Counted from the stretch's first letter, positions 46,191-55,837 are shown. The stretch: DNA of 64,000 nt from Microbulbifer sp. Q7 (GCF_001639145.1 NZ_LROY01000001.1:374501-438500); one strand, 5' to 3'. Notes: a model not told the origin generated them from the letters alone. Numbers and translations: made by a program.

Positions 46191-46242
46191 CATCCTGTGA
46201 GGATGGAAGAAGGGTGGAGCCGCGGGGGCTACTCCACCCTTC
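46191..46242. repeat. Two further hairpins after the subtilase stop
   Basis: CATCCT-GTG-AGGATG (46191-46205) and an 11-bp perfect stem GAAGGGTGGAG/CTCCACCCTTC (46209-46242) stand between the stop at 46257 and the terminator. They could protect the 3' end of the mRNA. Confidence 0.5.
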
Positions 46243-46256
46243 GGGGCGTTACAGCG

Positions 46257-49200
46257 TTACGCTACAACAGGGTTCTTGCGGCGACGTACCAGTCCCGCCA
46301 GAGCCAGCAGGCCCAACAGGTAGTACACGGAACCACCGCGTTTTTTCTTCGGTTTCTCGGTGACTTCCACTTCGTCTTCAACCGCAGACTCAACGGTGAC
46401 AGTGAGGCTCGCCTCGGCACTCAGCGCACCATCGCTGACGGTCACGGTGAAAATATGCTCACCCGCACCAAGGTCACTCACGGTGGTGGTCGCCTGGGTG
46501 GCATCCGCAATGGTTCCATTGCCCGCCCAGCTGAAGGTCAGCATGTCGCCGTCAGGGTCCGAGCTCCCGCTCGCATCCAGAGTGGCACTTTCCCCTTCGG
46601 TGATGGTCACATCGCCGGTAACCGCGGCCATGGGCGCGTCATTTACACCATTCACAGTGAGCATAAAGGTGGTGGATGCCGCGTCTGCCGGGTTTTCCAG
46701 ATCGGCCACGGTAACGGTCACTTTGGTCTCACCGTGGAAATCGGCTGCCGGGGTGATGGTTACGCTGGAGCCGGGCTCCCAGCCGTCCGCTACACCGCTA
46801 ACGTTGTCACCGGAAACGAGGATCTCGTTGCGACCGGCGGTTTCATCGGCGTAGAACACGGTGATGTCAAGGCTGCCATCTTCGTCCACTTGCTGGTCGG
46901 CAATGGCGCTGATGGTCAGGTTGCTCTGCACCAGGATGGTGTGGTTCAGGGTTTTATCACCCAATTCATCCACCTGGCTCAAAGCCTCAACCGCCAACTC
47001 CATACCCGCTGCGTTGCCCGCTACCCGGGTGGGTACGGTGACGTCGAACTGGCTGGATTCCGGACCGCGGTAGTCCCAGCACAGCAGCAGGTTGTCGTGG
47101 ATGGTGTCGCGCAGACCAGTGGTCGGCTCGACATCGAACGCGGTCTTGGCCACGTAGGACTCACCCAGATAACCTTCCAGTGGACCGAACGGCGTCATCG
47201 CACCGCGGTAACCCTGCAGACCAATGGTGCCATGGTCGTTCAAGCTGCCGAAGTTGATGTTGTCGTAGGCAAAGTACAGCTCGTGCTCACCTTCGCCGTG
47301 ACGGACGTCGGTGTTGAACACCACCTGGAAGTCGAAGCTGTTATCCAGCGGCGTGTTGTTGATGATGCCGGTGAACCAGTCCTGCTCACTGTGGTAGTCC
47401 TTGGCATTATCGAACTCGATGATGCCCCAGCCAGCTTCACCCGCGGCGGCAAGCGTCACACCGGAGTTTTCTTCCGGCCACCAGGGGTTCGGGTTGTACT
47501 CGGTGGACAGCACCTGCTGCGGGCCAAAGAAGCCCATGGAACCACGCCACAGCGGAGCGAGCTTCTCATTGGGAATCGAGTAGTCCGGCAGCGGGTTGTT
47601 GAACGGCCAGAACACCGGCAGCGCATCGATTGCAATCAGGCCGTTGGCCTTGATGGACAGTTCGTTTTGCTTGCCAAAGTTCATTTGCTCGCCGTTGTTA
47701 TACAGATGGAAATTATCTCTCCAGCCGCGGAACAGGGACGATACCGGAATGCTGACGCCACTCATGAAATCGATACCACCGTCGTAGGTGTAGCCGGTTT
47801 CAGGGTCGTAAATCGGGTAGCCGTTGTCGTCGGTGACCAGCGGGCGCATGCCGCCGAAGTCCGGGGTCATACCAAACTCACCCAGCAGGTCCATGTAGCC
47901 ACTGCGGTCGCTCTGACCGAAGTCCGGCATCATGCACGCTTGGGAGTAGTTGGCCGCATCTTCGTTGTTGGTAGTCAACACGTAGTCAGGCTGTACCGAG
48001 CCGGTATCCGGCTGCATACCGCTGATCACGATGGTGCGGCCATCAACGGTGACGTCGCTGACAATTTCACTGTTGGACGCATAGATGTCGTCGGCACTGA
48101 AGTTCAGGCCTTCGGGCATTTCTGCGGTGAGGGTGAAGTTGCGATCGCGGCCACTGTTGTTCGGCAGTACCGAGAAGGTGAACGGGATTTCATCGCCGGG
48201 GCGCGCCGTATCCTGCGGCACTTCCAAAGTGACGTCATCTTTACCGCGCACCAGTTTCAGGGAAACCATACCCAGGTTGCCCGGGTTCACCGCGCTACTG
48301 CCAAAGTCCATCATGGAGTAGTAGATGTCGCCGGTCTGCATGTCTGGCATATCCCAGTTCAGCGTAACGCTGACCGGCTCTTTGCCAGTGCTTGCAGGGA
48401 CTTCCACAGACAGGTTGCTGGCTTCGGTATCGGTGATCACCGCGGTGGAGTAGCTGAAGGTTTCCAGCGCATCCGGATGAATCGGATCGTTATCCAGCAG
48501 AACCGGTGGGTTGTAGATGATCACCCAGTAGTTGCCGGGCTCCGGATCTTCCACGTTACAGAAGTTGTTGGCTGCAAGATGCAGAGACGCACACAGGATT
48601 TCGTCGAGCGGATCGACCTTGCCATCGTTGTTGTAGTCCTTACCGAGGTAGAGAACCGCGTTACCGATATCGAAGGCGTCCGGCACATTGGAGTCGACAG
48701 TACCGTGGGATTCCACCACCACGCGCTTGGCATTGGCCGGGACATTGATCCACTCAATGTGGGTGGCCTCGTCCAGGCGCATTTCGATGGCTACGGACTC
48801 ATCGCGATAGCTGTCCCAGGGGAAGGCCGTCTCGTCGTCCTTGGGCAGGCTGACCTGCTTGACCTCGGCCTTCACCGGTGCGAACACACGCCCTACCGGG
48901 CTGGCCGCTTCAACCAGGTTGATGCCGTTGAACTGGAAATCACCATCGTTGCGGTGGGCCGTGGCCGTCAGGGTCTCCGGCATACCGCGGTTGTCGTACT
49001 TGAACGCCATCGGCAGACGCAGCTCCGGACCGCCATTGGCTGGGGTCAGGGTCAGGTCGCTGTGCAGTTCCGTTTCCGAGCCGCCAAAGGCATCGGAGGT
49101 GGTCATGATGGAGGCGTTGATCACCACCGTCTGGGTTTCCCCTTTTTTCAGGGAGAACTCACTCGGGATGGCGGTGATGGTCACGCCGTTCTGTTCCGAC

Positions 49201-51800
49201 TGATACAGCAACTCGGGATTCCAGTTGACCACATCCCCGGCGGAGACTTTCCAGGTACCGTCTTCGGTAGCCTTGAAGGTACGCATCCACTGGCAGTTGG
49301 GGGCACAGCTCATATCCACCAGCTGGGGGATATTCAGACGGTGCACCAGACCACCATTGTTGGGGTTGGCCAACAGGAAGTTATCAGCGGTTTCGTCCAT
49401 CACCAGACCGGCCTGAACCGCGCGCGCCACATTGATGCGGCCGGCACCGGCGCGGTAGGTATCCGCGATGGCTTCCTGGCCGTTTTCACGGTTGAGGCGC
49501 TTGTACTTGACCACTTTTTCCGCGGTCAGCATCAGTGCGGACTGCACTTCGGTTGCCGTCCAGTCGGGATGCGCCTCGCGAATCAGCGCCAGGGCACCCG
49601 CGGCGTGCGGCGCGGCCATGGAGGTACCGCTGAGGGCGGCAAAGTCGCCGGAACCCGCCAGAGAGGAGAAGGGGTGCTGGTCGGCGTAGGCCGCGTAGAT
49701 GTCCACACCCGGTGCTGCCACCATGGGGATCAGGCTCTCCGGCGTGGTCCAGCTGGGGCCGCGCGACGAGAAGGGCGCCAGCCAGTCGGCGTCTTCCTGG
49801 TTCACGGTGCGATCCACCTGGGTGCTGCCGATGGTGATCATGTGGCCGTAGTCGCCCCAGTTGTTCAACCAGGAGGCCAGGCCGTCCTCCGGCCACTGGC
49901 CCCACCAGGTTTCACTGGTGATATGCGCAGAAGGCAGGGAGTAGGACGCAATGGATAAGGGATCGCCATTGGAGAAGTTGTACAGCACGAAACCATCGGC
50001 GCCGCCTGCCTTGACGTTATCCGCCTTGGCGGAACGGGCGATACCGTTCGGGTCATTCAGGTCGTTACGGGCACAGACCACGATCACATTCGGGCGCTGG
50101 CCCATGCTATCGAGGATAGGTGCGCCACCGTTCTGCTGGCTCGGGTAGTTGTCAAAGGTACCCGCCTCGTAGGGCTCGCCACAGTACTGGTCGTAACCGC
50201 CACTGATATTCGGGTAGTCCTTCGCCTGCACCACCACACCGGTGATTTCGGTGCCGTTGATGGAGCCGCCAACCAGACCAGTGGTTTCCCAGCTCGGAGT
50301 TTTGGTCACGTTGCCGGTGTCGATGGCACCTGCATGACTGATGGGCGTGTCCACGTTGAAGGAACGACCGTGAGTCGAGGCAGCCACGTTGAGCAGCCAG
50401 GGGGAGGCGTGGTCAATGGCGCTGAAGCACTCTTCGCCACACAGTTGACCGGCGTTACCGGCAGAGGCGGACACACTGATACCCGCTTCACGGGCCGCCA
50501 GGAACGCGAGCTCCATGGCGCTTTCCCACGGGAAACTGTCCTGGCCGCCGATGGAGAAGTTGATCACGTCGACGCCATCGGCGATGGCATCTTCGATACT
50601 GGCAACGATGGATTCACCGGGGCAGCCGCCCACATCGAAATCGTTGTTCGGGAAACACGCCTGGTAGGAAACGATGTTCGCGCGCGGTGCCACACCGGAC
50701 ATCTGCGGAACCAGATTTTCTGCGACCAGAATACCGTCGCTCTCTTTGGCACCGGCGGGCACCACGTAATCCACGTTCAACAGGACGTTGCCCGCGGTGG
50801 TGGAGGCGGTGTGGGAGCCGTGGCCGTCGTAGTCTTCACCGTTCTTGGCAATGCTGGTACCCAGCTCCGCATTGAACAGGTCGTAGTAGTCGGTGATGAC
50901 CGGGTAGCTGCGCACACCGATCAGCTTGTCGTTACACATGGATTCCTGACCGGACACGGTACAGTCACCCACGTACACGCCCTGGCCCCAGGGGTTGTTG
51001 TGGTCGTAACCGTCATCGGCGACGTCAGCGAAGGAGCGGTGATCCGTGTTCACACCGGTATCGATGATGCCAACGATAATGCCTTCACCCTTGTGGGGAA
51101 CGCCGGCGGTGGCATTCGCGCTACCGGTCCACAGCTGGTCGGCGCCGATCAGTTTCGGGCCTTCATCCGAGTGCAACTCGTAGATTTTCGAACGCTCGAC
51201 AAAAGCGACGTCCGGCATTTGTGCGATGCGGCGCGCTTCGTCCTGGGTCATCTTCATGGAGAAGCCGTTCACCGCGTTGGTGAACTGGCGGCGTACCGCC
51301 TTGCTGCCAACCCGCTGCTGCACCTTGTTCAGCACCACCGCCTGCTTCTCGAGCAGGTGGCTGCGGTATTTTTCCACCGCGGGGGCTTGTGGCTGGCCGG
51401 CCTTGAACGGTTTGTTCAGGGTGGTTTTGCGGCCCTGCTTCATTAGCGTGGCGTGGGTGGGTGCAAAGCCCGCCTTGCCACCGCGGTAGGTCGCGACAGG
51501 TTCATCGCGCAGGCGCACCAGGTACACGTGCTCGCCGGTAATGCCGCGCTCCTCGATGAACTTCTCAGTCTGGCGGCGTACCTGCACATTGAGGCCGTCG
51601 TTCTGCAGCACAGAGTGCTGGGAGCCGGCGGCGGCGCGCTTGCGGAAACGATCCAGCTGCTCTGGCGTGAATTCCATCGCCTGTAGCTCGATGGCCTTGG
51701 TCGGCGCCGCGGGTGCCGGACCCGCCTGGGCGATGGCATGCACCGCGCCCGTGGCGTAAAGGCCGGCGGCAATCGCGCTGGCCAGGGTTTTTATTCTCAT
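46257..51800 (-). CDS. Giant secreted subtilisin-like protease with GlyGly-CTERM
   Basis: 1847 aa. Signal peptide to about residue 24, an I9-type propeptide (VYLVRLRDEPVA), then the S8 domain: Asp247 in IVGIIDTGVN, His328 in DGHGSHTAS, Ser727 in LSGTSMAAPH. A PA domain (about 510-660) is inserted between His and Ser. The C-terminal 1100 residues are beta-rich repeats including cadherin/PKD-like modules (residues ~1610-1800: ITEGESATLDASGSSDPDG). The end, RGGSVYYLLGLLALAGLVRRRK, is a GlyGly-CTERM signal for rhombosortase processing after type II secretion. Likely a surface or released protease for protein breakdown. Confidence 0.93.
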   Translation of the reverse strand: MRIKTLASAIAAGLYATGAVHAIAQAGPAPAAPTKAIELQAMEFTPEQLDRFRKRAAAGSQHSVLQNDGLNVQVRRQTEKFIEERGITGEHVYLVRLRDEPVATYRGGKAGFAPTHATLMKQGRKTTLNKPFKAGQPQAPAVEKYRSHLLEKQAVVLNKVQQRVGSKAVRRQFTNAVNGFSMKMTQDEARRIAQMPDVAFVERSKIYELHSDEGPKLIGADQLWTGSANATAGVPHKGEGIIVGIIDTGVNTDHRSFADVADDGYDHNNPWGQGVYVGDCTVSGQESMCNDKLIGVRSYPVITDYYDLFNAELGTSIAKNGEDYDGHGSHTASTTAGNVLLNVDYVVPAGAKESDGILVAENLVPQMSGVAPRANIVSYQACFPNNDFDVGGCPGESIVASIEDAIADGVDVINFSIGGQDSFPWESAMELAFLAAREAGISVSASAGNAGQLCGEECFSAIDHASPWLLNVAASTHGRSFNVDTPISHAGAIDTGNVTKTPSWETTGLVGGSINGTEITGVVVQAKDYPNISGGYDQYCGEPYEAGTFDNYPSQQNGGAPILDSMGQRPNVIVVCARNDLNDPNGIARSAKADNVKAGGADGFVLYNFSNGDPLSIASYSLPSAHITSETWWGQWPEDGLASWLNNWGDYGHMITIGSTQVDRTVNQEDADWLAPFSSRGPSWTTPESLIPMVAAPGVDIYAAYADQHPFSSLAGSGDFAALSGTSMAAPHAAGALALIREAHPDWTATEVQSALMLTAEKVVKYKRLNRENGQEAIADTYRAGAGRINVARAVQAGLVMDETADNFLLANPNNGGLVHRLNIPQLVDMSCAPNCQWMRTFKATEDGTWKVSAGDVVNWNPELLYQSEQNGVTITAIPSEFSLKKGETQTVVINASIMTTSDAFGGSETELHSDLTLTPANGGPELRLPMAFKYDNRGMPETLTATAHRNDGDFQFNGINLVEAASPVGRVFAPVKAEVKQVSLPKDDETAFPWDSYRDESVAIEMRLDEATHIEWINVPANAKRVVVESHGTVDSNVPDAFDIGNAVLYLGKDYNNDGKVDPLDEILCASLHLAANNFCNVEDPEPGNYWVIIYNPPVLLDNDPIHPDALETFSYSTAVITDTEASNLSVEVPASTGKEPVSVTLNWDMPDMQTGDIYYSMMDFGSSAVNPGNLGMVSLKLVRGKDDVTLEVPQDTARPGDEIPFTFSVLPNNSGRDRNFTLTAEMPEGLNFSADDIYASNSEIVSDVTVDGRTIVISGMQPDTGSVQPDYVLTTNNEDAANYSQACMMPDFGQSDRSGYMDLLGEFGMTPDFGGMRPLVTDDNGYPIYDPETGYTYDGGIDFMSGVSIPVSSLFRGWRDNFHLYNNGEQMNFGKQNELSIKANGLIAIDALPVFWPFNNPLPDYSIPNEKLAPLWRGSMGFFGPQQVLSTEYNPNPWWPEENSGVTLAAAGEAGWGIIEFDNAKDYHSEQDWFTGIINNTPLDNSFDFQVVFNTDVRHGEGEHELYFAYDNINFGSLNDHGTIGLQGYRGAMTPFGPLEGYLGESYVAKTAFDVEPTTGLRDTIHDNLLLCWDYRGPESSQFDVTVPTRVAGNAAGMELAVEALSQVDELGDKTLNHTILVQSNLTISAIADQQVDEDGSLDITVFYADETAGRNEILVSGDNVSGVADGWEPGSSVTITPAADFHGETKVTVTVADLENPADAASTTFMLTVNGVNDAPMAAVTGDVTITEGESATLDASGSSDPDGDMLTFSWAGNGTIADATQATTTVSDLGAGEHIFTVTVSDGALSAEASLTVTVESAVEDEVEVTEKPKKKRGGSVYYLLGLLALAGLVRRRKNPVVA

Positions 51801-51942
51801 GAAGTTGCCCTACGTCGAATAGTTTGGCCCTGCGCAGATTCCCGAGACCGGGGCCACACTGGAGCCTGTTATTTTCGTTTTTGGCAGCCGGCCAGAATTT
51901 GCACAAAACCCAGCCGAAATACCGGAAGCCCGATATTAAGAA

Positions 51943-51958
51943 TTTGCATATATGCAAA
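51943..51958. promoter_or_regulatory. 16-bp perfect palindrome upstream of the subtilase gene
   Basis: TTTGCATATATGCAAA, about 142 bp before the minus-strand ATG at 51800. Fully symmetric AT-rich sites of this size are typical of dimeric repressors. Which protein binds is unknown. Confidence 0.5.
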
Positions 51959-52497
51959 ACAACCAGTTCTAAACCGGATCACTTTTCGGGACAGTCAAGG
52001 ACGAGAAAGGACAAAAGGGCATTAATTCTGCCAAAAGCGCACCAATATGGGCCTCTTGGCGCGACACAATTCACAAGAGCCCCGTAAATCCGGGGCATTC
52101 TTTGCGATTGAAGCAAATCGACCTATTGGTCAGTTAGTGTTTTTGTCTCTACTGGCGGGAGGATTCAGTATTTTGTAAATGGCGGCGGCGGCGCTGGATC
52201 GTGCAGTCAATCACTCCTCAATCCCACATAAAGCGCAATAAAACGCTAATTATTTGCTTGTATACACAACTGAGTGGTGCAATCGTCTTGCAGACGTGCT
52301 TCCCGTTAGGGATTTATTGTTTTTTTGCTAAAAGTGTAAGAAAAGGGACAGTTTTTATGCAGTTTTTGCGAAAAGGAGTGAAAGGTGGCGCCGGATCCGA
52401 CATTGCAATACCGCAGGGTCGCGCGCAGCACGGTACGATTTGGGATGGGAGCCCCCCAAACGGAGCGTGATTGACACCCGACCGAAACCCCATCGCG

Positions 52498-52617
52498 GAT
52501 ATCAGAGGGGATATCAGAGGGGATATCAGAGGGGATATCAGAGGGGATATCAGAGGGGATATCAGAGGGGATATCAGAGGGGATATCAGAGGGGATATCA
52601 GAGGGGATAGGAGAGGG
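52498..52617. repeat. Twelve-bp tandem repeat array (nine perfect copies plus one variant)
   Basis: GATATCAGAGGG is repeated nine times without change (52498-52605), then once as GATAGGAGAGGG (52606-52617). Each unit contains the palindrome GATATC. The array lies 71 bp past the XRE-cupin stop and about 700 bp upstream of the subtilase start. It is a VNTR by form; copy number may vary between strains. Confidence 0.95.
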
Positions 52618-52688
52618 ACAGGAGCGGCCGCGACGGAGCGCGGTAAATCGGCTGGCGGCTACTAGACCAGGTGGCGAACCGCACGCGG

Positions 52689-53366
52689 CTACTCATTTAG
52701 CGCGTTCCACTCATCCGCGGTGAAGAAGCGCGACTCAAAATCTCCCCGGGCCGCGGCGTCACCGGTGTTCAGCACCGCCATGACACGAGCGATACGGCCG
52801 TTGGCGGCCACCACCGAGTGCCACACGTTGCCATCCATGTACAGCACGTCGCCGGTTTCGAGCAGTGCCGGGGCCTGCCCCTGTACAAAGGCCATCAGCT
52901 CCCCTTCCTGGATAATGATCACCTTCTCACCCGGGTGCCGCACAAATTCTGATGCCCAGATCGGGATAGGATCCACCTCCGCATAAATGCAATTCATGCT
53001 GCGGGGCTCCAGGTCAGTGAACATGTATTGCAGGCTGACCTCGAGTTCGCGGGTGGTTTCGCGCCCGCGCGCGCGGTTTATTGCCATCCGTGCCCGCGCA
53101 GGATGGCTGGCTGGGGCACGTGCAGATTCTGCGCCCTGAGACTGTAAAAACGCCTCCGGCGGCACCGCCAACACCTTGGCCAGGGCGTGAATTTTTTCGA
53201 CATTCAGCGATAACTGCGTATTTTCGATGCGCGAAAGCGAGGATACGGATATGCCACTTTTGTCGGACAGCTCCCCCAGGGTCATCTGGCGCTCTTTGCG
53301 CAGTCGGCGCAGTGTCTTGCCGACGGATTCTTCTTCCTTGCTGGGTTTTGCCTTGCGGTGTGGCAT
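52689..53366 (-). CDS. XRE family regulator with C-terminal cupin domain
   Basis: 225 aa. Residues 15-70: LRRLRKERQMTLGELSDKSG, VSSLSRIE, a helix-turn-helix of the lambda-repressor type. Residues 115-215 are a cupin_2 barrel with PGEKVIIIQEGELMAFVQG and GDVLYMDGNVWHSVVA, where the ligand is sensed. Such XRE-cupin proteins repress or activate genes for a small-molecule pathway. It follows the sorbosone-dehydrogenase-like gene by 95 bp and may control it or the subtilase. Ligand unknown. Confidence 0.92.
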   Translation of the reverse strand: MPHRKAKPSKEEESVGKTLRRLRKERQMTLGELSDKSGISVSSLSRIENTQLSLNVEKIHALAKVLAVPPEAFLQSQGAESARAPASHPARARMAINRARGRETTRELEVSLQYMFTDLEPRSMNCIYAEVDPIPIWASEFVRHPGEKVIIIQEGELMAFVQGQAPALLETGDVLYMDGNVWHSVVAANGRIARVMAVLNTGDAAARGDFESRFFTADEWNALNE

Positions 53367-53461
53367 GGGGTGCTGCTCTGTCGGTGTTCTATATGAGGGG
53401 GAGTATAGGGAGCGCCCGTACGGGCGGGCACTCCCGGGATGGATCGGACCGCGCCGGTCGG

Positions 53462-54628
53462 TTATTTCTGATAACTGACCCGGTAGATGGCGCCGGCATA
53501 ATCATCCGATACCAGCAACGCGCCATCGGGCATCACCAGCACATCCACCGGACGCCCCCAGTTCTCCTCCCCTTGCAACCAGCCATCAATAAACGGCTCG
53601 TAGGAGGTGGCCTCGCCCCGCTCGTCCAGAGTCACCAGCGTTACCCGGTAGCCGATCTTCTTGCTGCGGTTCCAGGAGCCGTGTTCGGCGATCAGCACCT
53701 GATTTTTGTAGGCGGCTGGAAACTGGTCGCCGGTATAGAACTTCACGCCCAGTGGTGCCACATGCGGCCCCAGTTCCTGTACCGGCGGTACATAGGCGCT
53801 GCACTGCTTGCCCTCGCCGCTCCCTTTATTGCCAAATTCGGGGTCGAGGATGTCATTGCCGTGGCAATAGGGATATCCAAAGTGCAGGCCGGCAACCGGT
53901 GCCGTGTTCAGCTCACAGGGGGGAATATCGTCACCCAGCATGTCGCGGCCATTGTCGGTAAACCACAGGTGCTTGGTCTGCGGGTGCCAGGTAAAGCCGA
54001 CCGTGTTGCGAACCCCCTCGGCCCAGGTCTCGGTTTTCACCACTTTGTCGCCTTCAATCTTCAGGCGCTGGATGTTGGCGTAGTCCTTTTCCTCACAGAT
54101 ATTGCACGGCGCGCCGACCGGTACATACAGCCAGCCATCCGGGCCAAACGCGATGTACTTCCAGCCGTGGTGCTTCTCCGGGAACTGATCGGTGATGATC
54201 ACCGGCTCCGGCGGGTTGTCGAGATTCGTCTCGATGTCATCGAAGCGCAGGATGCTGGTGATGGCGCTGACATACAGGTCGCCATCTTTCAGCGCCACGC
54301 CAGTGGGGCGCTTGAGGCCCTCGGCGATCACTTTCACCTCATCGGCTTTCTGATCGCCGTCTTTGTCCAGTACCGCATAGACCTTGCCCTCGCCCATGGA
54401 GCCGACAAACAGGGTGCCCTTGTCGCTGCGCACCATATGGCGTGCATTGGGAATGTCCTTGGCGTAGACCTCGATCTTGAAGCCTTGCGGCAGGTTCAGC
54501 TTGTCGAGGTAGATATCGCCCTTGGCCGCGTGCGCCACACTGGCGAACGCCAGTGTCAATGCCGTGCTGGCTGCGGCAAACGAATAGCGTAGCGCGCGCT
54601 TGCCAGAGCGATTGATGAACAGACCCAT
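53462..54628 (-). CDS. Sorbosone dehydrogenase-like PQQ-type periplasmic oxidoreductase
   Basis: 388 aa with a signal peptide (ALTLAFASVAHA|A). A six-bladed beta-propeller of the soluble glucose/sorbosone dehydrogenase family: GTLFVGSMGEGKVYAVLDKDG..., KHHGWKYIAFGPDGWLYV, PTGVALKDGDLYVS. The EKHHGW His and the VLIAEHGSWNRSKKIGYR stretch belong to the cofactor and active site region. Several cysteines (GAPCNICEE, CELNTAP, CSAYV) suggest disulfides. Probable role: oxidation of a sugar or alcohol. It starts 21 bp after the dprA stop. Confidence 0.88.
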   Translation of the reverse strand: MGLFINRSGKRALRYSFAAASTALTLAFASVAHAAKGDIYLDKLNLPQGFKIEVYAKDIPNARHMVRSDKGTLFVGSMGEGKVYAVLDKDGDQKADEVKVIAEGLKRPTGVALKDGDLYVSAITSILRFDDIETNLDNPPEPVIITDQFPEKHHGWKYIAFGPDGWLYVPVGAPCNICEEKDYANIQRLKIEGDKVVKTETWAEGVRNTVGFTWHPQTKHLWFTDNGRDMLGDDIPPCELNTAPVAGLHFGYPYCHGNDILDPEFGNKGSGEGKQCSAYVPPVQELGPHVAPLGVKFYTGDQFPAAYKNQVLIAEHGSWNRSKKIGYRVTLVTLDERGEATSYEPFIDGWLQGEENWGRPVDVLVMPDGALLVSDDYAGAIYRVSYQK

Positions 54629-54649
54629 GATTTCGACTCCCGGATATTT

Positions 54650-55837
54650 TCAGGCGTGACCGTAACGGCTTTTTGGCTCTTCCACCAGTGCCTGCAAGGC
54701 CATATTGCCGGGGCCGGTGAGCTGGTAACCGCCGGGCAGCTGCTCCACCAGGCCCGCGAGTTCCAGCTGCAGCAGACAGGCCATCAACGCACCCGCATCG
54801 GTATCGGTGTCCCGCGCCAGCTGTTCGATGCTGCGCGGATCCGCGCCCAGCGCGCGCATCACCTGGCGCTGCGCTTCGGGCAAATCTGCAAATTCAGCGG
54901 ATGCCGGGGGTGCGTCGAACAAACCCGGTTGCGGCGCCAGGCCGGACAAGAGCCCGCCGAGCTCCTGGACAATGTCCGCACTGGTTTCCGTCAGCTGGGC
55001 GCCATGTTTGATCATATGGTGACACCCCCGCGCCATGGGGTTATGGATGGAGCCGGGTATGGCGAACACTTCGCGATTCTGCTCCAGCGCCAGGCGCGCG
55101 GTGATCAGCGAACCGGAACGCACCGCGGCCTCCACCAGTAATGTGCCTAGACTGAGCCCGGCAATAATGCGGTTGCGACGGGGAAAGTTGCCCGCTTCCG
55201 GGGCGGTACCCAGGGGGAGCTCGCTGATGATGGCACCATTGCCCTCGAGAATCTGCTCGGCAAGCGGGCTGTTGCGGCGCGGGTAGATCTGGTCAACGCC
55301 GGTTCCGAGTACCGCGATGGTTTTTCCTCCCCCCTGCAGCGCGCCCTTGTGGGCAGCGGCGTCGACCCCCAGGGCCAGCCCGGAAGTGATCGCAAAGCCC
55401 GCCGCGGCGAGATCCGCAGAAAAAGCCTGTGCATTATCGAGCCCCGCGCGGGTCGCACGACGGGCGCCCACCACTGCGATCTGTGGCAGCGACAGGCTAT
55501 TCGGGTTACCGCGCAGGTACAGTACCGGCGGTGGCCGCGGTATTTCTCTCAGCAGTGCCGGGTAGCTGTCGTCGTCGCGATGAATCAAATAGATACACGA
55601 CTCGGCGCAGCGCTGCCGCTCCGCCAGCGCCCACTGGCCCAGTTCGCTGTCCAGTGCCAGGCGCTGGAATTCAGCCAGCTGGACGCGGGCGCGATCGGGG
55701 AGTTTGCGGGGAAGTTGGGCGGGAGCTTGTTGCAGCGCCATCTGGGCAGAGCCGAAGCGCTCCACCAACTGCCAGTAGAGGCCGGGGCCGATGCCTTCGA
55801 GACGAAGCAGGGAGAGAGTCGCGGTCAACGCATCCAT
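54650..55837 (-). CDS. dprA: DNA-processing protein DprA
   Basis: 395 aa from the ATG at 55837, with an ideal GGAGGT 9 nt upstream; a frame 20 codons longer is discarded. SAM-like N-terminal helices (LLRLEGIGPGLYWQL), a Rossmann domain (AVVGARRATRAG, GFAITSGLALGVDAAAH, TIAVLGTGVDQIYP), and a winged-helix C-terminus (DPRSIEQLARDTDTDAGAL). It loads RecA onto incoming single-stranded DNA in transformation. It is in the conserved tsaC-dprA-LysM region. Confidence 0.95.
   Translation of the reverse strand: MDALTATLSLLRLEGIGPGLYWQLVERFGSAQMALQQAPAQLPRKLPDRARVQLAEFQRLALDSELGQWALAERQRCAESCIYLIHRDDDSYPALLREIPRPPPVLYLRGNPNSLSLPQIAVVGARRATRAGLDNAQAFSADLAAAGFAITSGLALGVDAAAHKGALQGGGKTIAVLGTGVDQIYPRRNSPLAEQILEGNGAIISELPLGTAPEAGNFPRRNRIIAGLSLGTLLVEAAVRSGSLITARLALEQNREVFAIPGSIHNPMARGCHHMIKHGAQLTETSADIVQELGGLLSGLAPQPGLFDAPPASAEFADLPEAQRQVMRALGADPRSIEQLARDTDTDAGALMACLLQLELAGLVEQLPGGYQLTGPGNMALQALVEEPKSRYGHA

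Larger units (their letters stand above)
51801..52688. other. Long AT-rich region upstream of the subtilase
   Basis: 888 bp with no convincing gene. It holds the subtilase promoter, the palindrome at 51943, AT-rich stretches through 52480, a GCCCCG/CGGGGC hairpin at 52079-52096, and the 12-bp tandem repeat array. Open frames here cross repeats and lack start signals. Confidence 0.6.

Noticed and set aside
46146..49958. 1270-codon open frame on the plus strand opposite the subtilase gene
   Set aside because: It is a mirror of the high-GC coding frame below it; no domain, no Shine-Dalgarno, and it overlaps a certain S8 protease with triad and CTERM.
52079..52096. GCCCCG/CGGGGC hairpin as a terminator
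   Set aside because: No clear gene precedes it on the plus strand and the T tract is weak; left as a minor structure.
52471..52665. Frame encoding DIRG repeats
   Set aside because: The 12-bp unit is a multiple of three, so the frame stays open by arithmetic; no start signal and low complexity.
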